Assembly: GCA_002786355.1 (NCBI GenBank)
Contig: PGCO01000006.1
Coordinates: 124,001 to 188,000, forward strand
Length of the DNA stretch: 64,000 bases
Direction of reading: 5' to 3'
From: Sediminibacterium sp. FEMGT703S
GTDB taxonomy: Bacteria; Bacteroidota; Bacteroidia; Chitinophagales; Chitinophagaceae
Made by a program: the position numbers and the translations under genes. The notes beneath the pieces are model-generated. The model did not search any database. It was not told the origin of the DNA and worked only from the letters and a program-made list of their open reading frames with translations. Shown here in pieces: positions 9,449 to 18,993 of this stretch (the stretch's first letter is position 1; the number at the start of each line of letters is the position of its first letter).

Positions 9449-9479
9449 AAAAAGAGAATGTTAACACATTCTCTTTTTT
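9449..9479 (+). terminator. Intrinsic terminator after glutathione peroxidase
   Basis: AAAAGAGAATG pairs with CATTCTCTTTT around a 6-nt TTAACA loop and is followed by a T-run. It rules out an upstream start for the next gene, because an in-frame ATG at 9458 lies inside this hairpin. Confidence 0.88.
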
Positions 9480-9505
9480 ATTTGTATACTATTTTATTCT
9501 TATCA

Positions 9506-10705
9506 ATGCTTTTTTCAGATGTAATAGGCCATGAGGCCATCAAACAACATTTAGTTGAAATGGTAGAGCACAACAGGCTTAGCCATGCATTGTTGTTTCT
9601 GGCTAAAGAAGGAGCTGGTGGTCTTCCGTTAGCAATGGCTTTTGCGCAATATATTGTAAGCCTCCCAGCGGAAGCCCCTGTGGTAGAAGACCTGTTTGGT
9701 GGAATGACCGCTTTGGCACCCACGCCAACTTTTATCCACCCAAACCAAATATCAAATGAACCTGCTTATGCAAGAGCTGATAAACTAGTGCACCCCGATT
9801 TGCATTTTACCTATCCTGTGATTCCGCGTAAATCAGGTGATAAACCTATCAGTGCAGATTATATTGAAGAATGGAGAAGCTTTGTACAAACAATGCCTTA
9901 TGGTAATGTATACGATTGGTTACAAAGTATTGGTGCTGAGAATAAGCAAGGAAATATTACTGCTGAAGAATGCAACCAAATAATTAGAGAACTTAGCTTA
10001 AAGAGTTTTGAAAGTAAATACAAGGTATTGCTTGTTTGGATGCCCGAATATTTAGGTAAGGAGGGGAATAAATTATTAAAACTCATTGAAGAACCTCCGC
10101 CGAATACTATTTTTTTATTAGTAGCAGAGAATGAAGAACAGATGCTGGCTACAATTTTAAGCAGATGTCAATTAGTAAGAATTCCTGCCCTTGAAGATAA
10201 AGACATTGAACAGGCTTTAATTGAAAGAGCAAAAGCAAATGATGAAACTGCCCGACAAATCACTGGTATTTGTGAGGGGAATTATAGAGAGGCATTACAA
10301 CTTTTGCAACACGCCGATGAAGATTGGCAATCATTATTAAGAGAGTGGTTAAATGCCATGTTAAAAACTGGCCCTGCTGCTCAACTGAAATTCATTGAAG
10401 AGATTAGTAGAATGGGGAGAGAAAAACAAAAACAGTTTTTGCGCTATTTTAACCACTTACTAGAGCAGAGTATCCGTATCCGAGTAATTGGAGAGGACTT
10501 AGTTAAATTAGGTGCTCCTGAAAAAGATTTTGCTAAAAGATTAAATAAAATTGCTTCTGTTAGCCAACAAGAATATATCATAGAAGAACTAGACAAAGCT
10601 GCTTATTTTATAGAACGCAATGCACATGCTAAAATGCTGTTTCAAGCACTCACTATTAAACTATACCATATCATTCAGAACAAAACCCTAATTTTGAGTA
10701 AATAG
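9506..10705 (+). CDS. holB: DNA polymerase III subunit delta'
   Basis: Clamp-loader subunit of the replicative polymerase. The AAA+ fold starts with FSDVIGHEAIKQHL; the Walker A loop is degenerate (KEGAGGLPLA), as is normal for delta' in Bacteroidota, which does not bind ATP. The SRC arginine-finger motif is intact (ATILSRCQLV, about residue 220). The start at 9506 (MLFSDVIGH) is preferred over an in-frame ATG at 9458 that lies within the preceding terminator. The downstream RicT homolog repeats the holB-yaaT adjacency known from Firmicutes and Bacteroidota. Confidence 0.92.
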   Translation: MLFSDVIGHEAIKQHLVEMVEHNRLSHALLFLAKEGAGGLPLAMAFAQYIVSLPAEAPVVEDLFGGMTALAPTPTFIHPNQISNEPAYARADKLVHPDLHFTYPVIPRKSGDKPISADYIEEWRSFVQTMPYGNVYDWLQSIGAENKQGNITAEECNQIIRELSLKSFESKYKVLLVWMPEYLGKEGNKLLKLIEEPPPNTIFLLVAENEEQMLATILSRCQLVRIPALEDKDIEQALIERAKANDETARQITGICEGNYREALQLLQHADEDWQSLLREWLNAMLKTGPAAQLKFIEEISRMGREKQKQFLRYFNHLLEQSIRIRVIGEDLVKLGAPEKDFAKRLNKIASVSQQEYIIEELDKAAYFIERNAHAKMLFQALTIKLYHIIQNKTLILSK

Positions 10706-10740
10706 GTACATATTAAAGAACTTCTTATTATTATATATAT

Positions 10741-12039
10741 ATGGGATGCGGATCTTGTGGAACGGGAAAGCCGAATGGCTGTAAAAGTAACGGAGGCTGT
10801 AGTACGGGTGGATGTAATCGTTTAAACGTACACGATTGGTTAATGAATTTGCCTTTTAGCGATCCTGAAAGCAATTGCAGAATTGTTGAAGTAAGCTTTA
10901 AACAAGGCAGTAGAAAAGAATTTTTTAGAAATACTACCCTTCAATATTTAGAGAAAGGTGAATACGTAACTGTTGAAGGGGTTAGTGGTTTTGACGTGGG
11001 TGAAGTGAGTCTTACCGGTGAATTGGTTAGAATGCAATTAAAGAAAAAACAGGTAGATGAGTTTAGCCCCGAAATCAAAAAGATTCTCCGTAAAAGCACC
11101 GATAGAGATATTGAAAGTTTTGAAATAAGCAAAAGCAGAGAAAAAGAAATACTGGCTAGAAGCCGCACTATTGCTCGTAGTTTGAATCTACAGATGAAAT
11201 TGAGCGAGGTAGAGATTCAGGCGGATGGGAAAAAAGGAACTTTCTTTTATACAGCTGATGATCGAGTAGACTTCCGTGAAATGATTAAAATTTTTGCTGG
11301 CGACTTTAAAATTAAAGTTGAAATGAGGCAAATAGGCATTCGTCAGGAAGCTGCTAAATTAGGCGGGATTGGTTCTTGCGGAAGAGAATTGTGTTGCAGC
11401 ACTTGGTTAAACGATTTCAAAAGCGTTAATACTACTGCAGCGCGCTACCAAAACCTCTCTATCAATCAAACTAAATTGAGTGGTCAGTGTGGAAGATTGA
11501 AATGTTGTTTAAATTATGAGTTAGATACTTATTTAGACGCATTGCAACAATTCCCTGATTATGCAGATACATTAGATACTGCAATGGGTACCGCACACTT
11601 AATCAAAAAAGATATTTTCAAAAATTTAATGTGGTATATTCTTCCAAATAATACCAAGCATTATCCTTTAACCATTGATCGGGTTAAAGAAATTAAACGT
11701 TTGAATAAACAAGGACAGCGTGTGGATGAATTACAAGCAGTTGAAATTGTAAACAGCAAACAAAAAGAAGCTGAACCTGCATTTGTTGAATTGGTTGGTC
11801 AAATCAGTTTAAAATCGTTAGAGAAAAACGATAGAAGAAGAAGAGATCAACAAAGAAGCAATCAAAGTGGGCCTCAACGTAATCCAAATCAAGGACCCAA
11901 TCAAGGACCTAATCAAGGGCCACGCAGACCGCAGCAAAATAATCCGCAACAATCTCGTGGACCAAGAGGGCCTCAACAAAATAGACCGCCAAGACCGGTT
12001 CAAGGAAATAATCCTCCCAATGGACCTAAACCTGAATAA
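10741..12039 (+). CDS. RicT/YaaT-like PSP1-domain protein
   Basis: The PSP1 family includes RicT (YaaT) of Bacillus, part of an Fe-S-containing complex acting on RNase Y. The N-terminus is Cys-rich (MGCGSCGTG...GGCN), and two conserved double-Cys motifs, CGRELCCSTW and CGRLKCCLNYE, lie at about residues 218 and 255. After about residue 355 the protein becomes a basic, then Gln/Asn/Pro/Gly-rich tail with QGPN repeats. It lies 35 bp after holB and is likely cotranscribed. The family is clear. A role in RNA metabolism in Bacteroidota is inference. Confidence 0.88.
   Translation: MGCGSCGTGKPNGCKSNGGCSTGGCNRLNVHDWLMNLPFSDPESNCRIVEVSFKQGSRKEFFRNTTLQYLEKGEYVTVEGVSGFDVGEVSLTGELVRMQLKKKQVDEFSPEIKKILRKSTDRDIESFEISKSREKEILARSRTIARSLNLQMKLSEVEIQADGKKGTFFYTADDRVDFREMIKIFAGDFKIKVEMRQIGIRQEAAKLGGIGSCGRELCCSTWLNDFKSVNTTAARYQNLSINQTKLSGQCGRLKCCLNYELDTYLDALQQFPDYADTLDTAMGTAHLIKKDIFKNLMWYILPNNTKHYPLTIDRVKEIKRLNKQGQRVDELQAVEIVNSKQKEAEPAFVELVGQISLKSLEKNDRRRRDQQRSNQSGPQRNPNQGPNQGPNQGPRRPQQNNPQQSRGPRGPQQNRPPRPVQGNNPPNGPKPE
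11887..11922 (+). repeat. Three tandem 12-bp repeats in the RicT tail
   Basis: AATCAAGGACCC, AATCAAGGACCT and AATCAAGGGCCA follow each other, encoding the N-Q-G-P units of the low-complexity tail. The copies are nearly identical at DNA level, so the repeat number may vary between strains. Confidence 0.85.
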
Positions 12040-12047
12040 AGCAATAA

Positions 12048-13769
12048 TTATTTAAGTTGATCCATTTCGGTCTTTACAAACTCCATTAATGTTTTAATAT
12101 AAGCTGGTGTTAGATTAAACTCTAACCCAGCTGCTCTATATAGTTCAGGTAAGGTTTTAGTGCCTCCCAAACTCAAAGCATTCATATAATTTTCTAAAGC
12201 ATTGTTGGGATTTTGTTTGTACTGCATCCACAATCCAATTGCTCCTAATTGAGCAATTCCATATTCTATATAATAGAATGGAACTTCAAATAAATGCAAC
12301 TGTCTTTGCCATCCTATTTTCCTAAATTCATCTAACCCGGTATAATCAATACTACTAGTAGAAAACTCATTTAAAATGCGCATCCATTCGCTGGTTCTTT
12401 CTTCTACAGTATGTTGTGGATGTTCATATACCCAATGTTGAAATTGATCTATGATGGCAATCCATGGGAATATGGTAATGGTTCTTTCTAATTGATGTTC
12501 TTTGGCTCTTTTTAAATCAGCTTCATTTTCAAAAAATGCCTGCCAATGATCCATACTAAATAACTCCATGGCCATACTCGCCACTTCTGCAATTTCCATT
12601 GGATACTCTTTAAAAGCAGAGAGTTTTAGCGGATGTGCCAAAAAAGAGTGGACTGCATGTCCACCTTCGTGTACCATAGTAGTAACATCACTCATTTGCC
12701 CTGCTGCATTCATAAATATAAATGGTGCGCCACTTTCTGCCAATGGACAATTGTATCCTCCTGGTGCTTTGCCTTTTCTGCTTTCTAAATCAAAATGATT
12801 CATCTCTTTCATCTTGCGCAAACAATCTGCAAAAAAAGGATTGAGTTGATCAAAACATTTTACTGTTTTCTCGTACAATTCCTCCCCTGTTGTAAATGGC
12901 TTTAAAGGTGCTATGCCAGCAGGTTCTGCCTCGGTATCCCAAGGTTTTAATGTATCTAACGCTAGTTTTTGTTTTTTCCGATTGTAAATTTCATTCACCA
13001 ATGGGAGCACGTATTGCTTAACAGCATCATGAAACTGGAAGCAGTCTTCTTTGGTATAATCAAACCTGCCCAGCTCTTTAAATTTATAGTCGCGATAATT
13101 CTCAAACCCTGCATTAATGGCTATTTGATGACGTTTTGCAATTAATGAACTATACAAGTCGTGCATGGGTTGCTCATCTTGTTTTCTTCTTTCTTGAATT
13201 TTATAATAAACTGCTTCTCTAACTTTTCTGTCACTGTTTTCCAAAAACTTAGCCGCTTGTTGCAAAGTATACTCCTTACCTTCTACTTCAACCGTCATTT
13301 TACCTGCAATGGTTCCGTATTGTTGCTGCAAAACGCTCAATTCTGCTAATATGGGAATATTTTCTTCCCTAAATAATTCAATACTTTTTTTAACCGAACG
13401 CAAATAAGTATGATATGCTGCTTGATCTAAATCTGCAGTGAAAGGACAATTCACTAATTTTTTATTGAGGGCATCGGCATAATGTTGCAATTTGGGTTGA
13501 ATTTCCATGCAGAAATAAGTGAATGCCTCTTCTAAACTTTTATCGGTGGTATCACAGGTCATTTTAATTTGTCTCCAGCATGCATCTTCACTTACTACCG
13601 CTTCTAACTCGCTTAAATCGGCCATCCAACCTTCTAATTCAGCCTTATTAGTTATAGCCCTGTCAATCAATTCTTTAAAAAAAGGCTCTAAACCATTCCA
13701 ATCTGTAACAGTATAATCTGCTGGTAATAATTTACGCGGAACCTTTTGTATAGCGGCTTTTGGGTGCAT
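12048..13769 (-). CDS. M3-family oligoendopeptidase (PepF-like)
   Basis: Zinc metallopeptidase that degrades peptides in the cytoplasm; no signal peptide is visible. The zinc motif HEGGHAVHSF lies at about residue 366 with the downstream glutamate region FSMDHW and a C-terminal YYIEYGIAQLGA typical of M3B oligoendopeptidases. About 573 residues, the usual length. The ATG at 13769 is chosen; a GTG two codons upstream (13775) is possible. A -7 element TAAATTTG reads toward it at 13795-13788. It converges with ricT with an 8-bp gap. Confidence 0.95.
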   Translation of the reverse strand: MHPKAAIQKVPRKLLPADYTVTDWNGLEPFFKELIDRAITNKAELEGWMADLSELEAVVSEDACWRQIKMTCDTTDKSLEEAFTYFCMEIQPKLQHYADALNKKLVNCPFTADLDQAAYHTYLRSVKKSIELFREENIPILAELSVLQQQYGTIAGKMTVEVEGKEYTLQQAAKFLENSDRKVREAVYYKIQERRKQDEQPMHDLYSSLIAKRHQIAINAGFENYRDYKFKELGRFDYTKEDCFQFHDAVKQYVLPLVNEIYNRKKQKLALDTLKPWDTEAEPAGIAPLKPFTTGEELYEKTVKCFDQLNPFFADCLRKMKEMNHFDLESRKGKAPGGYNCPLAESGAPFIFMNAAGQMSDVTTMVHEGGHAVHSFLAHPLKLSAFKEYPMEIAEVASMAMELFSMDHWQAFFENEADLKRAKEHQLERTITIFPWIAIIDQFQHWVYEHPQHTVEERTSEWMRILNEFSTSSIDYTGLDEFRKIGWQRQLHLFEVPFYYIEYGIAQLGAIGLWMQYKQNPNNALENYMNALSLGGTKTLPELYRAAGLEFNLTPAYIKTLMEFVKTEMDQLK

Positions 13770-13787
13770 ATTCACTTAATTTGAGTG

Positions 13788-13795
13788 CAAATTTA
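13788..13795 (-). promoter_or_regulatory. -7 promoter element (TAaaTTTG) for the M3 peptidase
   Basis: An exact TAnnTTTG match on the minus strand about 19 nt before the ATG. No TTG was found at the expected upstream distance. Confidence 0.4.
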
Positions 13796-13806
13796 CTTAA
13801 CTCTTC

Positions 13807-13836
13807 TTTGAAGATGAAGTAGGAATCTTATTTTTA
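13807..13836 (+). promoter_or_regulatory. Promoter of mutL (TTTG-N18-TAttTTTA)
   Basis: TTTG at 13807-13810, an 18-bp spacer, then TATTTTTA at 13829-13836, one base from the TAnnTTTG consensus. It lies 44 nt upstream of the GTG start. Confidence 0.45.
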
Positions 13837-13880
13837 CAAACTTTTATTCATTAGATCAGTAGCGTAGAAAGACATTTATT

Positions 13881-15722
13881 GTGAGCAATATCATTCATTT
13901 ATTACCCGATCATATAGCTAATCAGATAGCGGCAGGAGAAGTTATTCAAAGACCAGCAAGTGCGGTTAAGGAGTTATTAGAAAATGCTGTTGATGCAGGA
14001 GCATCCAAAATTAAATTATTGGTGAACGATGCAGGCAAGGCATTGATTCAAGTAATTGACAATGGAAAGGGAATGAGTGCAGAAGATGCAAGAATGGCTT
14101 TTGAAAGACATGCTACCAGTAAAATCAGTCAAATAGAAGATCTTTTTAAGATTAAAACAATGGGTTTTAGGGGGGAAGCATTAGCTTCTATTGCTGCTGT
14201 GTCTCAGGTAGAATTGAAAACCAAAAGAGCAGAAGACGAATTAGGAACATTGGTGGAAGTTGAGAACAGTAAAGTGATTCAACAAGAAGCATGTGTTGCA
14301 TCAGAAGGCACTAGCATTAGCATGAAGAATTTATTTTTCAATGTTCCAGCAAGAAGAAATTTTTTGAAAAGTAATGCAGCAGAAATGCGGCATATCATGG
14401 ATGAGTTTATTCGGGTTGCAATGGCTTATCCTGAAATATTCTTCTCATTAAATAGCAATGGTCAGGAAGTTTATCATTTAGAAGCCGGTAGTCACAAACA
14501 AAGAATTGTTCAAATTTTAGGAAATAGCTACAATGCAAAACTGGTAAATGTTTTGGAAGAAACTGATTACATGAATATTACAGGATTCATAGGTAAGCCT
14601 GAAACTGCCAGAAAAACCAGGGGCGATCAATACTTTTTTGTAAATAATCGGTTTATCAAAAGCGCTTACTTAAATCATGCAGTAAATGCAGCATTTGAGG
14701 GCATGATTGCCAAAGATAGCTTCCCTAGTTATGTCTTATATATTGATTTAGATCCAACTCAAATAGATATTAATGTTCATCCTACTAAACAGGAAATTAA
14801 GTTTGAGGATGAAAAAATAATCTATGCTTTTGTTCAAGCGGCAGTTAAACATGCATTGGCACAATTTAGTATTGCCCCTTCTTTAGATTTTTCTTTGAAT
14901 GCAGATATACAGGGCTTAGATGCAGTGAGTAAACCATTTACAAGAAATGATCAGGAAGCTGCAGTATCTTCTAGTCTATACAAAACATTCTCTCAAAAGC
15001 ACCAAGCGCATTTTATTGAGCCAAGTAATAAATCTGAATTAAAAAGTTGGAAGGATTTCTTTAAGCCAACTGAAACTACTGGAACTATTGGTGGATTTTC
15101 AAGTGACTCGGTCTTAGAAGAAAACTATACTGGAGGAAGGTTATTGAATATTCCTCAAATACAACATTACTTGCATTTGCAACAAACCTATATTATTGCT
15201 ACTACCCCAACAGGCTTTTTATTGGTCCACCAACAATTAGCACACGAAAGAGTATTATACGAACAGTATAGTCAAGCAGTACATTACAAACAAGCCCCTA
15301 CTCAAAAAAGTTTGTTTCCTATTCCATTAGATTTGGCTGCATCAGACAGTGTTTTACTGGAAGAGCTATTACCCGATCTTCAATTAATTGGCTACCAAAT
15401 TGAGAAAGATGAACAGCATCAATTTGTAATTCAAGGAACACCAGCAGATATTGTGGTGGGTAATGAAAAACATGCTATCGAAATGTTGATTGAACAATTT
15501 AAGCATTTCAACAGCGATATCAATTTTAGCAAAAAAGAAAAGCTAGTGCGCTGTATGGCAAAGCAACAATCAATCAAAACTGGAGTTACCCTTGATCTAA
15601 AAGAAATGGCAGGTCTTGTGAATGCTTTGTTCGAATGCAATACGCCCAATATTACTCCTACCGGTAAGCCTACCTATATTGAATACAAGGGAAACTATTT
15701 AGAGCAATTATTTGAGCGTTAA
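13881..15722 (+). CDS. mutL: DNA mismatch repair protein MutL
   Basis: Links MutS mismatch recognition to strand removal. The GHKL ATPase motifs are intact: QIAAGEVIQRPASAVKELLENA, DNGKGM and GFRGEALASIA. GTG start at 13881. Length 613 residues. The C-terminal dimer and nuclease domain is recognisable, but the metal-binding DQHAxxER motif reads HQQLAHER (about residue 448), and the usual CPHGRP-type motif reads TPTGKP. The latent endonuclease may therefore be weakened or lost. It converges with the PBP4-like gene with no gap. Confidence 0.96.
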   Translation: MSNIIHLLPDHIANQIAAGEVIQRPASAVKELLENAVDAGASKIKLLVNDAGKALIQVIDNGKGMSAEDARMAFERHATSKISQIEDLFKIKTMGFRGEALASIAAVSQVELKTKRAEDELGTLVEVENSKVIQQEACVASEGTSISMKNLFFNVPARRNFLKSNAAEMRHIMDEFIRVAMAYPEIFFSLNSNGQEVYHLEAGSHKQRIVQILGNSYNAKLVNVLEETDYMNITGFIGKPETARKTRGDQYFFVNNRFIKSAYLNHAVNAAFEGMIAKDSFPSYVLYIDLDPTQIDINVHPTKQEIKFEDEKIIYAFVQAAVKHALAQFSIAPSLDFSLNADIQGLDAVSKPFTRNDQEAAVSSSLYKTFSQKHQAHFIEPSNKSELKSWKDFFKPTETTGTIGGFSSDSVLEENYTGGRLLNIPQIQHYLHLQQTYIIATTPTGFLLVHQQLAHERVLYEQYSQAVHYKQAPTQKSLFPIPLDLAASDSVLLEELLPDLQLIGYQIEKDEQHQFVIQGTPADIVVGNEKHAIEMLIEQFKHFNSDINFSKKEKLVRCMAKQQSIKTGVTLDLKEMAGLVNALFECNTPNITPTGKPTYIEYKGNYLEQLFER

Positions 15723-17084
15723 TTAGTTTTCGTTAATTACAGTTGTTAGAAATTGTTCCATATATTTTCTAATGGTACCTGCTGCAGATTGGTGTCCGTT
15801 TACCATGATAGAAAAAATTAATTCTTTCCCTCGATTAGTAATAATAAAACCACTTAATGCTACATGACTAGTAAGTGTGCCAGTTTTGGCAAAAATTTTA
15901 TTTTCATACCCCTTATATAAACCACCTAAAGTTCCTGCATTGCCAGTTGGAAAAATTGTTTTTATTCGTTCCCAAGATTGTTCTTGTTTCATTTTATTTA
16001 AAACCCAAATAAAATCTTGAGGTGTCATCATATTGTATCTACTCAATCCACTTCCATCTACCCATCTTGGCTTATGTGGCATGCCCATCATATCCGATTT
16101 TAATAAGGTATCGATGATTTTAGAATCATCCATCACCCCAATTTTTTCATTGCCCACCATCAGTAATATTTGTTCCGCAAAAAAATTATCACTACGATGC
16201 ATCATGATTTTTAGCAGACTATCAGTAGGCTGAGAGTAGAATTTTTTCCAATTAGGTTGATCTATAGCTACTGCATTAGCATAGTTGAGCACCCTATTTA
16301 AAGTATCTTCTAATAATGGAATCATCAATTGATCCATTTCTTTTTTCACTACAAATGGAATTGCCGTGCTATTGAATAGGCGATTGCTTTTTACTACGGT
16401 AAAGCTATTTTGATCTTTCTCTCTTTCAATTGTATAACGGCCGTCTTCGGTACTTGAAAAAATAACTAGAGAATCTTTAAATGCTTTGGGTGTTACCGTA
16501 ATTCGATTTCCCTTTTTTCCAAAGTAAACCAAATTGCCATAAATTGGCATCGGAGATCTTTCAGGAGAATAATCTGCATCATAATCATTCCAAGCCCAGC
16601 CATTTCCAAAAGCTGTTGCATTATACCTTGGCGCTACAATAGTTATTTTAGGCGCATTGGCTTTTAAAAAATCATATGCTAATTGATCATTAAAATCAGG
16701 ATGTAAAAAACTAGGATCTCCAGTAAATCGTATAGTGAAATTCTCTTCGTCAGGCAAGTATTCAAATGCTACAATACTATCTCTCAGATTTTTCATTGCT
16801 GCATAACAGGTGAAAATCTTGGTATTACTTGCAGGAATAAAATATTTATCTGATTGATAATTAAATAAATACTTTTTAGAAGTAGGATCGTACAAGCTAA
16901 TACCAACATGAGCGGGCAATAATTCAGGCTTATCTAAAATCAATGCTTTAGCCTGCTGTTCTATAGAATTGTTTGATTGTAAAATTGAGGACTGTGCAGC
17001 ATTTGAAGATTGTTGCGCAGTCTTTTGTACTTTACAAGAACTGGCAAAAAATAGTAAACAAGCGAAATAGAAAAGCTTTTGCAT
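15723..17084 (-). CDS. dacB: D-alanyl-D-alanine carboxypeptidase/endopeptidase (PBP4, S13 family)
   Basis: Cleaves peptidoglycan cross-links or terminal D-Ala in the periplasm. The three penicillin-binding motifs are present: SxxK as SNTK (about residue 88), SxN as SDN (about 300) and KTG in AKTGTLTSH (about 400). The N-terminus is a lipoprotein signal with FASSC. The start at 17084 (MQKLFYF) is preferred over an ATG at 17108 that adds eight non-hydrophobic residues and overlaps the neighbouring gene. The family and motif order are clear; the split between carboxy- and endopeptidase activity is not. Confidence 0.9.
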   Translation of the reverse strand: MQKLFYFACLLFFASSCKVQKTAQQSSNAAQSSILQSNNSIEQQAKALILDKPELLPAHVGISLYDPTSKKYLFNYQSDKYFIPASNTKIFTCYAAMKNLRDSIVAFEYLPDEENFTIRFTGDPSFLHPDFNDQLAYDFLKANAPKITIVAPRYNATAFGNGWAWNDYDADYSPERSPMPIYGNLVYFGKKGNRITVTPKAFKDSLVIFSSTEDGRYTIEREKDQNSFTVVKSNRLFNSTAIPFVVKKEMDQLMIPLLEDTLNRVLNYANAVAIDQPNWKKFYSQPTDSLLKIMMHRSDNFFAEQILLMVGNEKIGVMDDSKIIDTLLKSDMMGMPHKPRWVDGSGLSRYNMMTPQDFIWVLNKMKQEQSWERIKTIFPTGNAGTLGGLYKGYENKIFAKTGTLTSHVALSGFIITNRGKELIFSIMVNGHQSAAGTIRKYMEQFLTTVINEN

Positions 17085-17094
17085 AAGGCATTTA

Positions 17095-18228
17095 TTAACT
17101 ACGTTCAACTGCTCGCAACCACCTTTCAGGAATATCGTTGTTACAAGCTATCATATAATCTTTATAACTGCAAGCTACATATTTGCCGTCATGTAATTGC
17201 ATCCACCATCTGCCGGTTCTTTTACTTTGCAAAAAAGCCGTTTCTACCTCGGCAAATGCCATAGTAAATTCATTGAATTCTGATTTATTTTCTATGGAGG
17301 CTTCTTGCTTCCCCCTATGTATTCCGTCAATCAAATACCAAATCATATGTGCTTGTTGTATGGCTGTCATTTGATGTACATCATTGGCAACAAGATAGCC
17401 ATACAAGCCGATGCTATTACAAATAGTGCTCATACCTGCATATTGCATTAAAGTACATGCTTCTTCGCCATTTAAACCATTTGGCGTCACTCTATTTGTT
17501 GGTGCATGAGAATATTGAATGGCTTCGATATCAAAACTGAAGAGCTCACTATTTCGGATAGCCGGTTCCATTTCTTCGATGGCTTCCTTTACTTTACCTA
17601 CACGGTAACAATCAAAGCCCAATTTGTTAATCGTTTCCAACATATTTGGATGCATGAAATAGCTTTGGAAAGCCATATGCGTATAGTGCCTTAAGTGATT
17701 AGGAATACCCGTAAACATATCCACTAAAAACATATCAGCAGGCTCTAAGCTATCCATGTCTAGATTAATTCTAGCATCTACAGATACCGCATCAATAATT
17801 TTATTTTGTAACCCATAGGCAGCATATTGAGGTGTTGTAATATCATGAGAGCCGCCTAGAATTAATACCTTTTTACCCATCTGCAATAGTTCTGATACAA
17901 CCATTTTTACTACTGCATAACTATCTGGGAGTGTAGCGCCAATTTTAATGTTACCTAAATCTGCTATGGAAACTTCAGTATGCCAATAATATAGTTTATA
18001 AAACTGCTCTCGTATAGCATTGGGGGCTCCTGTATGAGTATATTGCATGCCCATTCCCCGCATTTCTCCGCAGCCAACAATTACTAAATCGGCTGCTGAA
18101 ATATCTGGTAATTCTTCTTCGTGAACTAGAATATGTTTACCAATCTGGGTATCTTTAAATCCCTCATCATTGGAAATTTCAGCAAGGTTAATGGGTTCAA
18201 GAAAATCAAGTAAAGAGGCTAAAGACAT
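17095..18228 (-). CDS. Arginase/formiminoglutamase-fold protein with degenerate metal site
   Basis: Ureohydrolase fold of 377 residues. Active members bind two Mn ions through GGxH, DxHxD and SxDxDxxD motifs. Here GGSHD (about residue 127) keeps the His, but DAHxD reads DARIN (about 152) and SxDxDxxD reads SFDIEAIQ (about 231), so most ligands are gone. Database names such as formimidoylglutamase for this type should be treated with care. It starts 58 bp downstream of the response regulator gene on the same strand, past an 18246-18261 hairpin. Its function is unknown. Confidence 0.8.
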   Translation of the reverse strand: MSLASLLDFLEPINLAEISNDEGFKDTQIGKHILVHEEELPDISAADLVIVGCGEMRGMGMQYTHTGAPNAIREQFYKLYYWHTEVSIADLGNIKIGATLPDSYAVVKMVVSELLQMGKKVLILGGSHDITTPQYAAYGLQNKIIDAVSVDARINLDMDSLEPADMFLVDMFTGIPNHLRHYTHMAFQSYFMHPNMLETINKLGFDCYRVGKVKEAIEEMEPAIRNSELFSFDIEAIQYSHAPTNRVTPNGLNGEEACTLMQYAGMSTICNSIGLYGYLVANDVHQMTAIQQAHMIWYLIDGIHRGKQEASIENKSEFNEFTMAFAEVETAFLQSKRTGRWWMQLHDGKYVACSYKDYMIACNNDIPERWLRAVERS

Positions 18229-18245
18229 GAATACGTTTTTGTACC

Positions 18246-18261
18246 CTTCTTAACGAAGAAG
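18246..18261. other. Perfect 6-bp hairpin between response regulator and arginase-like gene
   Basis: CTTCTT-AACG-AAGAAG on the plus strand. There is no T-run, so it may be an RNA-stability element or a weak terminator rather than a standard intrinsic terminator. Confidence 0.4.
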
Positions 18262-18286
18262 TAGATGGGATTATTGCAGAACTAGC

Positions 18287-18991
18287 TTAGTCAGTATATT
18301 TATATCCAACCCCTCTTACAGAATGAAAATAAATAGGATTACGACTATCCTCTTCAAAATATTTTCTAAAGCTCAAAATAAAATTATCAATGGTTCGAGT
18401 AGTTGGGTAAACATTATAACCCCAAACTACTTGCAAAATTTTTTCTCTTGTTACTACCTCCCCTTTATTCTCAATCAGAAGCTTTAATAGCATAGCTTCT
18501 TTTTTACTCAAATCTATCCTTGATCCATTAGATGTAATGGCATCCTGCGCCTTAAAATCAATTACATTCTTTCCAAAATGATATTGATCACCAATGGATT
18601 CCCTTACTTGTAAGCGTTTATTTTTTTCAATCAGTTTAGCAACCCGTATCAGCAATTCATCTAGGTTAAAAGGTTTGGTTAAATAATCATCAGCACCTTT
18701 TTTTAACCCCAATACTTTATCTGCAGGAGCGTTTTTTGCACTAAGCATCAAAATAGGCACTTCATTATTGTGTACACGAATGCTCTCTGTTACACTAATA
18801 CCATCTAGCTCTGGAAGCATGATATCCATAATGATTAAATCGAAATAAGCATTTTCAACTTTTTTAAGTGCTTCATTTCCATCGTAGGCAGAAGTAACTT
18901 CGTAGCCTTCCATTTCGAGATTCAACTTGAGTGCTTCATGCAAATTAAGTTCATCTTCCACTACTAGTATATTGGCTTTCTCTGCGGTCAT
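18287..18991 (-). CDS. OmpR-family response regulator
   Basis: Transcriptional regulator with an N-terminal receiver domain (acceptor Asp in LIIMDIMLPELDG, about residue 56; conserved Lys in DYLTKPFN) and a C-terminal winged-helix domain (residues about 135-234) with the wing region TIDNFILSFRKYFE. Length 234 residues, typical. It lies 2 bp downstream of the histidine kinase gene, so the two form a cognate pair. The target genes cannot be seen here. Confidence 0.95.
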   Translation of the reverse strand: MTAEKANILVVEDELNLHEALKLNLEMEGYEVTSAYDGNEALKKVENAYFDLIIMDIMLPELDGISVTESIRVHNNEVPILMLSAKNAPADKVLGLKKGADDYLTKPFNLDELLIRVAKLIEKNKRLQVRESIGDQYHFGKNVIDFKAQDAITSNGSRIDLSKKEAMLLKLLIENKGEVVTREKILQVVWGYNVYPTTRTIDNFILSFRKYFEEDSRNPIYFHSVRGVGYKYTD

Positions 18992-18993
18992 TA

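Noticed and set aside
14856..14875. TTGGCAC followed by TTGC inside mutL
   Set aside because: The spacing does not fit sigma-54, and the site is within coding sequence.
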